The position numbers and the translations under genes were made by a program. DNA of 64,000 nt from Planctomycetota bacterium. Lineage in GTDB: Bacteria > Planctomycetota > B15-G4. Numbering within the stretch: position 1 is the first letter of the stretch; each line of letters begins with the position of its first letter. The stretch spans positions 17,213 to 81,212 of the forward strand of contig JAJDEO010000051.1 in NCBI GenBank assembly GCA_029259745.1, given 5' to 3'. The notes under the pieces are model-generated. The model searched no databases. It saw nothing but the letters and a program-made list of their open reading frames with translations, and was not told the DNA's origin. Of the stretch, positions 37,611-45,840 are shown piece by piece.

Positions 37611-38828
37611 TTACCAGACGCGCAGCCAGAGCGCCTGGAGATACTCGGTCTCGGGGCACTCGAGCAGCACCGGATGGTCGGGCGCCGCTCCGCTGACGCC
37701 GAGCACCTGCACGACGCGATTCGCCTTGCGCGCCGCCGCCATGACGAGTTCGCGAAACCGTTCGAGCGACAGCAGCCCCGAGCACGTGCATGTCAGCATC
37801 GTGCCGCCGGGTTCGACGAGCTCGAGCGCGAGTTTGTTGAGATCGCGGTACTTGCCCTCGCCGACTCCGATCTCGCTGCGCAGCGGAATGAACTTCGGCG
37901 GGTCGACGACGATCGCACCGAAGCGCCGGTCGCCCTGGCCGATCTGGCGCGCCCAGTCGAACGCGTCGGCGTGCGTGAATGATACTCGCACCTGGTTCAG
38001 GCCCGCGTTGCGCTTGGCCGTCTCGAGGACCTTCTCGTCGAGATCGATCCCCGTGACGCTGCGCGGTGCACCGAGCGCCGCCGCCGTGATGCCGAAGCCG
38101 CCCGTGTAGCAGCACAGGTCGAGGACGTCGTGGCCGTCGACCCAGGCCGCGAAAGCCGCGCGGTTGTCGCGCTGATCGCAGAAGAAGCCGGTCTTGTGTC
38201 CGGTGTCGAAGCGGATCTCCCAGCGCAGCCCGTGCTCACGCACGCGGAACTTCGCGGGACGCTTCGGGTCGTGCACCATTTTCGGTCGCACGCCCTCGAG
38301 GCGCGCAATGCGCGGGCTCATGACCACATGGTGGTGACGCGTCTCGAGCTCGGACGCGAGCGTCTCGATGATGATGTCGAGCCAGCGCGCGTCGGCCCAC
38401 CCGGCCGAGTGCAACTCGATCGACAGCACGTCGCCGAGCTTGTCGACGATCAGGCCGGAGAGCCCATCACCTTCCGAGTGCACGACGCGGTAGACCTCCG
38501 ACGATTCCACGAGGCCGGGAATCGAACGACGCAGACCGACCGCGCGACGCAACGCCTGCACGAGCGCGGCCTCGTCGAAGCGCACATCGCCCTGGGTGAG
38601 CCGACGGGCGGCGATGTCCGACTTGGTGTTCCAGAGCGCATCGCCGAGCACGACGCCGTCGGGGGACAGCAACGTCACGATGTCACCGGTGCGCGCCGTG
38701 CGCGGGGCATCGCGGACAAGCCCCTTGCGCACGAACGGATGCGGACTCGGGTGGATGCGGAGGTGGACGTCGTGAGTGCCGGGGCGTCGCGTGGAAGGCG
38801 ACGATTCGGACGGCGAGGCTTGCGTCAC
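37611..38828 (-). CDS. rlmI: RlmI/RlmK-like class I rRNA methyltransferase
   Basis: SAM-dependent 23S rRNA (cytosine-5) methyltransferase of 405 aa. Order: N-terminal PUA-like domain (LRIHPSPHPFVRKGLVRDAP), an EEHEC-like middle part, and a Rossmann methyltransferase with DQRDNRAAFAAW, VLDLCCYTGGFGITAAALGA (SAM site) and AIVVDPPKFIPLRSEI. The start is GTG 38826-38828, overlapping the stop of the FG-GAP gene (GTGA). Co-translation with a secreted protein is odd but consistent with the dense packing here. Family assignment is good; the exact rRNA position is inferred from the family. Confidence 0.85.
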   Translation of the reverse strand: MTQASPSESSPSTRRPGTHDVHLRIHPSPHPFVRKGLVRDAPRTARTGDIVTLLSPDGVVLGDALWNTKSDIAARRLTQGDVRFDEAALVQALRRAVGLRRSIPGLVESSEVYRVVHSEGDGLSGLIVDKLGDVLSIELHSAGWADARWLDIIIETLASELETRHHHVVMSPRIARLEGVRPKMVHDPKRPAKFRVREHGLRWEIRFDTGHKTGFFCDQRDNRAAFAAWVDGHDVLDLCCYTGGFGITAAALGAPRSVTGIDLDEKVLETAKRNAGLNQVRVSFTHADAFDWARQIGQGDRRFGAIVVDPPKFIPLRSEIGVGEGKYRDLNKLALELVEPGGTMLTCTCSGLLSLERFRELVMAAARKANRVVQVLGVSGAAPDHPVLLECPETEYLQALWLRVW

Positions 38829-40615
38829 TGGCGGAGTCCCTGGACGGCGTTCGTCGCCGCGAAACCTTCGACGGCACCGGCGTCGCCGATGAAATATTGC
38901 AGGTAGAGCGGCACGCCGATCGGCACGTCCTCGGGCATCTCGCCCGAGAGTTCGAGCGCGCCGTCATCGCCGAGCACGAAGCCCGTCGTGATCAGCGGCG
39001 AAGGTACGAGCGTGCCACCCTTGAACGGCGCGTTGATCGCGACCGTGCTGATGATCAACGTGACGATCGAGTTGGGGAGCGCGTCGACGAGGCGCACCGT
39101 CGTCGTCGACTGGAACGTCAGCGGTCCATCGGCGCCGAGGCGCGGGTAGAGGTCGTCCGTTCCCGAGATGCCACCGTCGATCGGCGTCCAGATGGGAGTG
39201 CCGATCGAACCGTTGAGCGTCAGCAGCCAGACGGCACCGCGGTCCGAGGAGCTCCCGGACGCACCGCCGTCATCGTCGCCGATCGCGCCCGTGACGATGC
39301 GCGGAATCCCGTTCGCCGTGCTCGCGGCCAGCACGCCGAGCGACGTGCCGAGACGGTCATCGCTTTCGATGGCGCCGACGAAACCGCCCGAGAGGTCGCT
39401 GATCTTCGTCTCGGCCAACACGACGCCGTCGAGCCCGAGGAAGAGCACCCAGAGCGCGCCACCGTTGACACCCCCACCGGCGACGTCGTCGTCGCCCGGC
39501 GCTCCGACGATGAGATCGGGGACCGCGTCGCCGTTGAGGTCGCCCGGCGCAGCCACCGACGTGCCGAACGCGTCGAAGTTGACGAGCGTCGAGCTGAATC
39601 CGCCCGAACCCTCGGCGATGAGAACGCTGTCACGTGCCGACCCCTCCGAGTCGAGGAAGATGATGTACACGCCCCCACGTCCCGAACCACCTTCGTCCTC
39701 GCCGGGCATGCCCACGGCGATGTCGGGGATCTGATCGAGGTTGAGGTCACCGACGGCGACGACCGACGCACCGAACAGATCGTTGTCTGCAAGCTTGTCG
39801 TTCACACCAGCGGAGAAGTTGCCGAACTTCTCACTGACCTTCGCGGTGACGTCGACCGTCTGGTCGTCGGCGAGGAAGAGAATGAAGACGGCGCCACGGT
39901 TGTTCGACGCGAACCCGCCGTCCCCGTCGCCCTCGGAACCCACCGCGACCTCGGCCTTGCCGTCGCCGTTGAGATCACCGATCAGTGCGACGGATGAGCC
40001 GAAGCGATTCTTGGCCTCGAGCGGTTCGGGGTTGCCGGTCGGCGTCTGCAGGTTGCCCACGACGTTACTGATCTTCTGGTGGCTCTTGACCGTGCCGTCG
40101 GCCTTCAGGCGCAGGATCCAAAGAGCCCCGAAGTTCGAGGCCGACGTGGCTCCGCCGTCGTCGTCGTTGGGCGCACCCACGGCGAGTTCGGTGACACCGT
40201 CGCCGTCGAGATCGCCCAGCGCCGCGAGCGAGGCCCCGAAGCGATCGAACGAATCGAGCACGCCCGTGAACCCGCCCTGCGTCGCCGAGATCTTCTGCGC
40301 CGACCCGACGGTGCCGATGTTCGTCATGAACAGGATCCAGACGGCGCCGGCGCCCGAAGCGCCGTCGTCGTCGAACTCGGCCCCGACGGCGAGATCGTCG
40401 ATCCCGTCGCCATTGAGGTCACCCAGGGATGTGACCGCGCGCCCGAACTGGTCTTGGTCGTCGAGCTGCCCGGGGAAGGCGCCGAGGAAGGAGCTGATCT
40501 TGCTCGTCTGCAGCACAGAGCCCGGCCCTTGGGCCGAGACGTCCGAGGCGAGCGGCAAGACGATCGATGCCGCGAGTGCGGCCGTCGAGGTGAAGCGGCG
40601 GAGGTGTGAAGTCAT
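38825..40615 (-). CDS. Secreted FG-GAP (integrin-type beta-propeller) repeat protein
   Basis: Protein of 596 aa with a signal peptide (MTSHLRRFTSTAALAASIVL). Six repeats of about 70 residues follow, each with a calcium-binding 'D.ngDg..dlavGa' motif: LGDLNGDGIDDLAVGA, LGDLDGDGVTELAVGA, IGDLNGDGKAEVAVGS, VGDLNLDQIPDIAVGM, PGDLNGDAVPDLIVGA, and a degraded sixth. Each repeat ends in 'GavwiLfl'. A C-terminal ~120-residue beta-rich domain ends GDAGAVEGFAATNAVQG, a style of tail I associate with planctomycete secreted proteins. GAGGA lies before ATG 40613-40615. Such propellers bind ligands or surfaces; no enzyme domain is present. The 264-bp gap upstream holds no gene. Confidence 0.88.
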   Translation of the reverse strand: MTSHLRRFTSTAALAASIVLPLASDVSAQGPGSVLQTSKISSFLGAFPGQLDDQDQFGRAVTSLGDLNGDGIDDLAVGAEFDDDGASGAGAVWILFMTNIGTVGSAQKISATQGGFTGVLDSFDRFGASLAALGDLDGDGVTELAVGAPNDDDGGATSASNFGALWILRLKADGTVKSHQKISNVVGNLQTPTGNPEPLEAKNRFGSSVALIGDLNGDGKAEVAVGSEGDGDGGFASNNRGAVFILFLADDQTVDVTAKVSEKFGNFSAGVNDKLADNDLFGASVVAVGDLNLDQIPDIAVGMPGEDEGGSGRGGVYIIFLDSEGSARDSVLIAEGSGGFSSTLVNFDAFGTSVAAPGDLNGDAVPDLIVGAPGDDDVAGGGVNGGALWVLFLGLDGVVLAETKISDLSGGFVGAIESDDRLGTSLGVLAASTANGIPRIVTGAIGDDDGGASGSSSDRGAVWLLTLNGSIGTPIWTPIDGGISGTDDLYPRLGADGPLTFQSTTTVRLVDALPNSIVTLIISTVAINAPFKGGTLVPSPLITTGFVLGDDGALELSGEMPEDVPIGVPLYLQYFIGDAGAVEGFAATNAVQGLRQ

Positions 40616-40879
40616 CAGCAGGGATCCTCGCGCATGACGAGGCTCGGGGGATCGGGAGGGGCGAGGCGAGCGTCGTCACGACACGCTTCGCGGCCAACAG
40701 GACAGTGTAGCCCGAAACGGCTCTCACCATCCGTCGCGCCTACGTCGCGGATCGGAACAGCTCGTTCATTCGACGTACGAGAGGCTGGCGATCCGACGCG
40801 GGAGCTCCCACCGAGGCCGTGAGGCCCGGAGAATCGTCGTACGAGCCCCGAACATCGCATGCCGCAAGGAACGAGCGTC

Positions 40880-41935
40880 TCAGGGCGTGACGCGGGCGAC
40901 GGCCGCGAGCACCATCTCAGGGGTCAAGCGCGTCATGCAGCGGTGGTCGATCGGGCAGACCTTGAGCTGACAGGGGCTGCAGTCGACGCCCGAGCGGACG
41001 ACCGCCGTTCCGTGCAGGTTGGTGTTCGTGAAGCGCGGATCCGTGCTCCCCATCAGGCACACCGTCGGGACGTCGAAGGCCGGGCCGAAGTGACGCGGAC
41101 CGGTGTCCGTGGTGATCAGCAGATCGAGCCGCTTGACGACGGCCTTCAGCGTGCGCAGATCGATCGTGTCGGTCGCCGCACTCGCGACGGGATGCCGGCA
41201 GGCCGCCTCGATCGCGTCGACGAGGGGACGTTCCTGAGGCCCGCAGAACAAGATCGTCGGCGCACCCCTGCGCTCGAAGAGCGCGTCGGCGACGGACGCG
41301 AAGTGCTCGGGGTACCAGAGCTTGCTCGGACCGAACGACGAACCGGCGTGGATCGCGTGGCGCGGAACGTCGTCGCCATCGAGCCCCTGCCGTGCGAGCC
41401 ACGCAGCGGCCGAGGCGACGTCTTCATCGCTGACCGCGAGCTCCATGTGATGATCGACTCGAGGAACGCCGATCGACTCGAGCAAGCGGAAGTAGTACTC
41501 GACCATCGGCATCGGCATGCGATGACGGCCGGCCTCGGGCGGGTGCGCGAGCGAGTCGGTGAGCAGCAAGCCGCGGCCGTTCTCGGCGTAGCCGGCGCGC
41601 CGTGGGATCCCGGCGAGGCGCATGACGAACGCCGACGACCAGGAGTTCGTGAGCAGCACGGCGAGTTCGAACTTCCCCGCGCGCAGGCGCGCAGCCCCGC
41701 GACGTAGCGCCGAGTTGCCGTCCGCCTTGCGCGACGGCAACGCGATGACCTCGTCGACGCTGTCGAGGCCCTCGAGGATCGGTTCGGCATGCGCCGGTCC
41801 GGCCACGGCGATGTGCGCGTCGGCGAAGCGCGTTCGGAGCGCGCGCAGCGCGGGCGTCGACATGACGATGTCGCCGATCCAGTTCGGCAGACGCACGACG
41901 AGACGCGCTGGGCTGAGCGGCCCAGGCTGGGTCAC
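40880..41935 (-). CDS. waaF: ADP-heptose:LPS heptosyltransferase (GT9)
   Basis: Transfers L-glycero-D-manno-heptose to the lipopolysaccharide inner core at the cytoplasmic face of the inner membrane. It is 351 aa with the GT9 plan: N-terminal LVVRLPNWIGDIVMSTPALR, acceptor domain, and the ADP-heptose site HAGSSFGPSKLWYPEHFASV and LLITTDTGPRHFGPAFDVPT. The C-terminus has SGVDCSPCQLKVCPIDHRCM, a cysteine-rich segment common in WaaF. The start is GTG 41933-41935, overlapping the hldE stop (GTGA). It directly follows the enzyme that makes its donor. Confidence 0.92.
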   Translation of the reverse strand: MTQPGPLSPARLVVRLPNWIGDIVMSTPALRALRTRFADAHIAVAGPAHAEPILEGLDSVDEVIALPSRKADGNSALRRGAARLRAGKFELAVLLTNSWSSAFVMRLAGIPRRAGYAENGRGLLLTDSLAHPPEAGRHRMPMPMVEYYFRLLESIGVPRVDHHMELAVSDEDVASAAAWLARQGLDGDDVPRHAIHAGSSFGPSKLWYPEHFASVADALFERRGAPTILFCGPQERPLVDAIEAACRHPVASAATDTIDLRTLKAVVKRLDLLITTDTGPRHFGPAFDVPTVCLMGSTDPRFTNTNLHGTAVVRSGVDCSPCQLKVCPIDHRCMTRLTPEMVLAAVARVTP

Positions 41936-43395
41936 GACGCGCTGTCTCCGTCGCGGATCTTGGCGAGCGTGGTCGTCGTGGAGTACCCCGCGCGCACGTC
42001 CGCCAACACGAGCCGCCCGCCGTGCTCCTCCACCCACTCTTGCCCCACGACGCCCTTATCGGCCCAGTCGGCGCCCTTCACGAGCACGCTCGGCGTGACA
42101 GCCTTGATCAGCGCCAACGGCGTGTCCTCGGAGAAGATCGTCACCAGGGACACGCACTCGAGCCCAGCGAGCAGCGCGGCGCGGTCGTCGTCGCGATTGA
42201 CCGGGCGCGACGGCCCTTTGAGACGCTGCACCGACGCGTCGTCGTTCACACCGACGACGAGCAGGTCGCCGAAGCTGCGCGCCTCCGTGAGATAGTCGAG
42301 GTGGCCGACGTGGAGGACGTCGAAGCAACCGTTCGTGAAGACGATCCGGCGTCCGGCCGCGCGCTCGGTCGCCACGCGGGCCACGAGGTCCTCGCGTGAC
42401 AAGATCTTGCTCGACGTCAGCACCGAACCGGTGAGCGCTGAACGCAGCTCGTCGAGCGTGATCGCGGCCACACCGAAACGCTGCACGGCCAGGCCCGCAG
42501 CCGTGTTCGCGAGACGGATCGCCGCCTCCCAGCCGGCGCCGGACGCCAGAGCGTAGCCGAGCGTTGCGATCACGGTGTCGCCCGCGCCGGTCACGTCGTA
42601 GACCGAACGCGCCTGGGCAGGCATCGACCACTCACCACTTCCATCGGCGAGCCCGCAGTACATGCCACGGGCACCGAGCGTGATGACCGCGGCCTCGAGA
42701 TCGGCGCGTTCGCAGAGCAACCGGCCGGCCTCGCGGATGCGTTCATCCGTGTCGAGCCGCAGCCCCGTAGCCACTTCGGCTTCGTGCTTGTTCGGTGTGA
42801 CGGCGCTCGCGCCTCGGTAGCGCGAGTAATCGGTGCCCTTGGGGTCGACGAGCACGCGCGGACCGTCGTGGCGCCGACACAGGCGACGCAAGACCGCCTC
42901 CGTGAGGACGCCCTTGCCGTAGTCGGAGATGATGACGAGGTCGACCTCGGCGGCGCGCGCCTCGATGCGATCGAGCACGGTTCGCTCGACGCTCGTGGAG
43001 AGCGGGTCGAGGCGTTCTTCGTCGATGCGCAAAAGCTGCTGGCTCTGACTGACGACGCGTGTCTTGCGAATCGTCGGACGGTCGATGTCCGTGACGAGTC
43101 CGCCCGAATCGACGCCGGTCACATCGAGCAGCTCGCGAATCCGGCGCGCCCCCTCGTCGTCCCCGACCACGGCGACACAGTGCACGTCGGCACCGAGCGT
43201 CGCCATGTTGGCCGCAACGTTGCCGCACCCGCCGAGCCGATGTTCCTCGTGATCGGCGGCCAGCACGACGATCGGCGCCTCGGGTGAGATCCGCTCCGTC
43301 GCGCCATACTGATAGCGATCGAGGATCATGTCGCCGACGATGAGAACACGCGGCCGACGCTCGGGGCGTAGCAGCGCTTCGAGTTCGACGGTCAT
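41932..43395 (-). CDS. hldE: Bifunctional heptose-7-phosphate kinase / heptose-1-phosphate adenylyltransferase
   Basis: Two steps of ADP-heptose synthesis in one cytosolic protein of 487 aa (E. coli 477). The N-terminal ribokinase-fold domain (1-320) has GGCGNVAANMATLGADV and the catalytic DVTGAGDTVIATLGYAL. The C-terminal nucleotidyltransferase domain (345-487) has FTNGCFDVLHVGHLDYL, LKGPSRPVNRDDDRAALLAG and STTTTLAKI. Start ATG overlaps the stop of the deoxyhypusine-synthase-like gene (ATGA), and its stop overlaps waaF, so three genes are coupled. This is strong evidence for a heptose-containing LPS core. Confidence 0.96.
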   Translation of the reverse strand: MTVELEALLRPERRPRVLIVGDMILDRYQYGATERISPEAPIVVLAADHEEHRLGGCGNVAANMATLGADVHCVAVVGDDEGARRIRELLDVTGVDSGGLVTDIDRPTIRKTRVVSQSQQLLRIDEERLDPLSTSVERTVLDRIEARAAEVDLVIISDYGKGVLTEAVLRRLCRRHDGPRVLVDPKGTDYSRYRGASAVTPNKHEAEVATGLRLDTDERIREAGRLLCERADLEAAVITLGARGMYCGLADGSGEWSMPAQARSVYDVTGAGDTVIATLGYALASGAGWEAAIRLANTAAGLAVQRFGVAAITLDELRSALTGSVLTSSKILSREDLVARVATERAAGRRIVFTNGCFDVLHVGHLDYLTEARSFGDLLVVGVNDDASVQRLKGPSRPVNRDDDRAALLAGLECVSLVTIFSEDTPLALIKAVTPSVLVKGADWADKGVVGQEWVEEHGGRLVLADVRAGYSTTTTLAKIRDGDSAS

Positions 43396-44354
43396 CGTCC
43401 CTCCTCGGCGGCCAACTCGCGCAGGACCGCCCAGCGCAGCAACGGCACGTTGATCTCGTGATGCCCGGTGAGTTCGAAGGCCTCGCCGCCGGGGCGTTCG
43501 AGGACGTTCACGCGGGGACGGTAGTGACGCAGCATGTCGAGGTTCGCCGTGCAGAAGTTGCTCACGTCGGCACCGAGGTTGCGCGCCACGTTCAGCGCTT
43601 TGACGAAGACCTCGGGCAAGACGACCGCTGAGCCGATGTTGAGATACACACCACCGGACAGCGTGGCAACGATCGATGCGAGCCGGCGGAAGTCGTTCAT
43701 CGAAGCCTCGCCGATCGCGGCCCCGCTGGCATTGTCGTGCATGTGGACCGTGTCGGTGCCGAGCGCGACGTGGACGGTGACGGGAATGTCGAGCCGCGCT
43801 GCCGTGGCGAGCAAACTCAACTGGCGATTCGGCAGCTCACGCTCGTTCATCCAGCCGCCGAGCGTCTCACCCAAACCGCGCCCTTCGTCGCGCGCGCGAC
43901 GCGCGCTCTCGTTGAGCGCGTCGGCCGTCTCGTGGACCATCCCCCAGCGCCCCTGTTCGAGCCCCGGGCCGACATCCTCGGAGCTGTGCCCGACAGCCGC
44001 GATCTCGTAGTCGTGGATCGCGCCCGAACCGTTCGTCGCCAAGGCGTGGACCACGCCGCGCTCCATGAGGTCGATGAGCAACGGAGCCAGTCCGGTCTTG
44101 ATGACATGACCACCGAAGCCGACGACGACGGGCGCGCCGTCACGCACGGCTTGGGCGATGCGTGCCGCGAGTCGGCGCAGGGTCGCGGCACCGAGCAGAT
44201 CGGGCATCGTGTCGAGGACGTCACCGCCCTCGGACGGATCAAGCGCTCGTCCGAACAGACCCGTGTGCACCTTGTGCTCGCGCTTGCCGACCGACGTCGT
44301 CGTGATCTTGGAGAAGTCGAGCGGCGGAAATGTCCTCTTCGGAGGGCGGTCCAT
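43392..44354 (-). CDS. Deoxyhypusine-synthase-like conserved protein
   Basis: Protein of 320 aa; function unknown. The segment VVVGFGGHVIKTGLAPLLID followed by LMERGVVHALATNGSGAIHD and YEIAAVGHSSEDVG has the glycine-rich Rossmann pattern of the deoxyhypusine-synthase/NAD-binding fold; further conserved-looking parts are DIPVTVHVALGTDTVHMHDN and YLNIGSAVVLPEVFVKAL. True deoxyhypusine synthases act on eIF5A, which bacteria lack, and the catalytic lysine was not identified. GGAAGG seven bases before ATG 44352-44354 decides this start over ATG 44369. It sits between lpxL and hldE and overlaps hldE (ATGA), so a role in envelope sugar or lipid A biosynthesis, perhaps an NAD-dependent step, is likely but unproven. 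Confidence 0.6.
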   Translation of the reverse strand: MDRPPKRTFPPLDFSKITTTSVGKREHKVHTGLFGRALDPSEGGDVLDTMPDLLGAATLRRLAARIAQAVRDGAPVVVGFGGHVIKTGLAPLLIDLMERGVVHALATNGSGAIHDYEIAAVGHSSEDVGPGLEQGRWGMVHETADALNESARRARDEGRGLGETLGGWMNERELPNRQLSLLATAARLDIPVTVHVALGTDTVHMHDNASGAAIGEASMNDFRRLASIVATLSGGVYLNIGSAVVLPEVFVKALNVARNLGADVSNFCTANLDMLRHYRPRVNVLERPGGEAFELTGHHEINVPLLRWAVLRELAAEEGR

Positions 44355-44382
44355 CAGATCGCCTTCCATGACGGCGGGATTC

Positions 44383-45351
44383 TCAAGGCAGTGACTCCGC
44401 GACGGAGGGCGTCGGCCCGACAGCATCTTCACCGCGCCACGCTGCCTTCCAGCGATCGTGCAGCCACAGCCACTGGTCGGGGTGGCGACGCACCTGGGCT
44501 TCGAGCGAAACGGAGACGCGGCGCGTCATCTCGATCTCGGCGTCACGCGCTGTCAACTCGGGCAGGGGCTCTTCGATGGGCGCCTCGAACACGACGCGAT
44601 ACGCCCAGTCGTCGTTCTCGGCCGGTCGTTCACGCAAGACATAGAACGGCATCAGCAACGCCCCGAAGCGGCGCGACAACATGCCCGCCGTCTTGAAGTG
44701 TGACGCCGGGCGCCCGAGGAACGGAAGCACGACTCCATGGCCGCGCGCGCGCTGGTCGAGCAGGAGCGCCATGGGCTCACCGCGTTTGAGCGCACGTGCA
44801 AGCTTCGGAATCCCGCCTTCTTTGGGCACGACGCCTCGCACCGTTCCTACGCGGACCCGCTTCGCGAGCCACGCTTCGACGTGCGGGTTGGCAACGGCAC
44901 GCGCCATGATCCAGATCGGGTGACCGAGCTGCGCCATCACGGATGGAAACACCTCCCACGCGCCAAAGTGACCGCCGCAGAAGACAACTCCGCGCCCACT
45001 CGCGAGTGCTGCTTGCAGGTGTTCTCTGCCCTCGATCACAAAATGATCGTCGAACACGAAGTCGTCCTCGGCCATGCGGCGGCGGAGCAACTCCGGTTCA
45101 ATCATGTTCAGCGACATGGAGACGAACGCACCGCGCGCAATCTGGGACGCTCGGTCGGCATCGACACCAAGACATTCTTGGACGCGCGACTGGGCGGTTT
45201 GACGTCGTGAACGGCAGACACTCGCCGCGACTCGCCCGAACCACCGCATGCCGCGCACCGCAACGCGATCGGGGAGCGACCAAAGCAGCCCGAGGACCAT
45301 CCGGGATGCGGCTCCCTGCAACTGCAAGACGGCGGGATGATGCTTAGACAT
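44383..45351 (-). CDS. lpxL: LpxL/HtrB-family lipid A acyltransferase
   Basis: Inner-membrane acyltransferase of 322 aa that adds a secondary acyl chain to lipid A. It has an N-terminal hydrophobic segment, the catalytic motif GGHFGAWEVFPSVMAQLGHP (His and Glu), LLLDQRARGHGVVLPFLGRP, and the end motif RRHPDQWLWLHDRWK typical of LpxL/LpxM. ATG 45349-45351. It is followed 28 bp later by the deoxyhypusine-synthase-like gene, then hldE and waaF, forming a lipid A/core group. Which position or chain it acylates is unknown; other lpx genes are outside the window. Confidence 0.87.
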   Translation of the reverse strand: MSKHHPAVLQLQGAASRMVLGLLWSLPDRVAVRGMRWFGRVAASVCRSRRQTAQSRVQECLGVDADRASQIARGAFVSMSLNMIEPELLRRRMAEDDFVFDDHFVIEGREHLQAALASGRGVVFCGGHFGAWEVFPSVMAQLGHPIWIMARAVANPHVEAWLAKRVRVGTVRGVVPKEGGIPKLARALKRGEPMALLLDQRARGHGVVLPFLGRPASHFKTAGMLSRRFGALLMPFYVLRERPAENDDWAYRVVFEAPIEEPLPELTARDAEIEMTRRVSVSLEAQVRRHPDQWLWLHDRWKAAWRGEDAVGPTPSVAESLP

Positions 45352-45456
45352 GTGTCTCGCAACGGGTCATTCGTCGAAGTGACGAGTGGTGCATTCTCTC
45401 GCTCAGGCCGTCCGGAAACAACTCGCCAACGAGCAAGGCGAACCACCGAAAATCGA

Positions 45457-45485
45457 TGGAGACGCAAAACATCCTGAGCTATGCT
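45457..45485 (+). promoter_or_regulatory. Promoter of the candidate small RNA
   Basis: TGGAGA (45457-45462) and TATGCT (45480-45485) are spaced by exactly 17 bp, each matching four of six consensus bases (housekeeping sigma). Seven bases after the -10 box comes G at 45493, which is the first base of the long stem of the RNA. Confidence 0.55.
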
Positions 45486-45492
45486 GCGACTT

Positions 45493-45627
45493 GGCGGACC
45501 AGTGGGTGGGCCTTCACAGGCTACTCTTCTCCCCTTCTTCCCCTTTTCCCCAGAGTATCACTCCCTGGTCCGCCTTATTTCCCTCCGCGTCAACGCGACG
45601 ACCTCCTTCACGAGGTCGTTTTTTTTT
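45493..45627 (+). ncRNA. Candidate structured small RNA (~135 nt)
   Basis: No known family recognised. A promoter, a tight fold and an ideal terminator line up on the plus strand in a region without a plus-strand gene. The fold: a perfect 10-bp stem (45493-45502 with 45565-45574) that continues as 45504-45509 with 45558-45564 (one bulge), then splits into two hairpins with no unpaired junction base: GCCU-UCAC-AGGC (45510-45521) and UACUCU/AGAGUA (45522-45527 with 45552-45557). The second hairpin carries a 24-base loop (45528-45551) of pyrimidines only, with three CCCC blocks. A linker with CCCTCC, a CGCG-UCAA-CGCG hairpin (45586-45597) and the terminator follow. C-rich loops of this kind can pair with Shine-Dalgarno sequences, so a translation regulator is the best guess. 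It is not 6S, SRP RNA or tmRNA by visible motifs. Confidence 0.6.
45598..45627 (+). terminator. Intrinsic terminator of the small RNA
   Basis: An 8-bp stem (ACGACCTC 45598-45605 with GAGGTCGT 45612-45619), 6-base loop, and eight T (45620-45627). It is the only textbook hairpin-plus-T-run noticed in the window and is on the plus strand, where no protein gene ends. Confidence 0.88.
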
Positions 45628-45775
45628 GCCCGAATGGACGTGTCTTCAAGCGCCCGCTCCGTCGGGAAGGTCGCCAAGTCGGCGCTTGACCCGACCGTTC
45701 GCGACGCGACGCCATCCATTCCCAACACGTAGCCGAGCACGCAACCGTTGGCCGTGATGCGCGCACCAAACGGCT

Positions 45776-45806
45776 CGCGGGCCGCCACTCAGGATGACGG
45801 CCCGCG
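45776..45806 (-). terminator. Hairpin after smc
   Basis: A perfect 9-bp stem CGCGGGCCG/CGGCCCGCG (45776-45784 with 45798-45806) and 13-base loop, 35 bp beyond the smc stop. The following minus-strand bases include GTTTGG only, so termination may be weak. Confidence 0.5.
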
Positions 45807-45840
45807 GCACTCCACGTGACATTGCAAACGCCGACCAACG

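Noticed and set aside
45493..45627. 6S RNA, SRP RNA or tmRNA identity for the small RNA
   Set aside because: There is no GGAAG/GCAGCC SRP loop, no tRNA-like tmRNA end, and the fold is a three-way junction rather than the 6S long stem with central bubble; length also differs.
45558..45788. 76-aa minus-strand frame downstream of smc
   Set aside because: It runs through the smc hairpin and antisense to the small RNA terminator, has an A8 run and AGG/ATA codons at its end unlike its neighbours, and matches nothing recognised.
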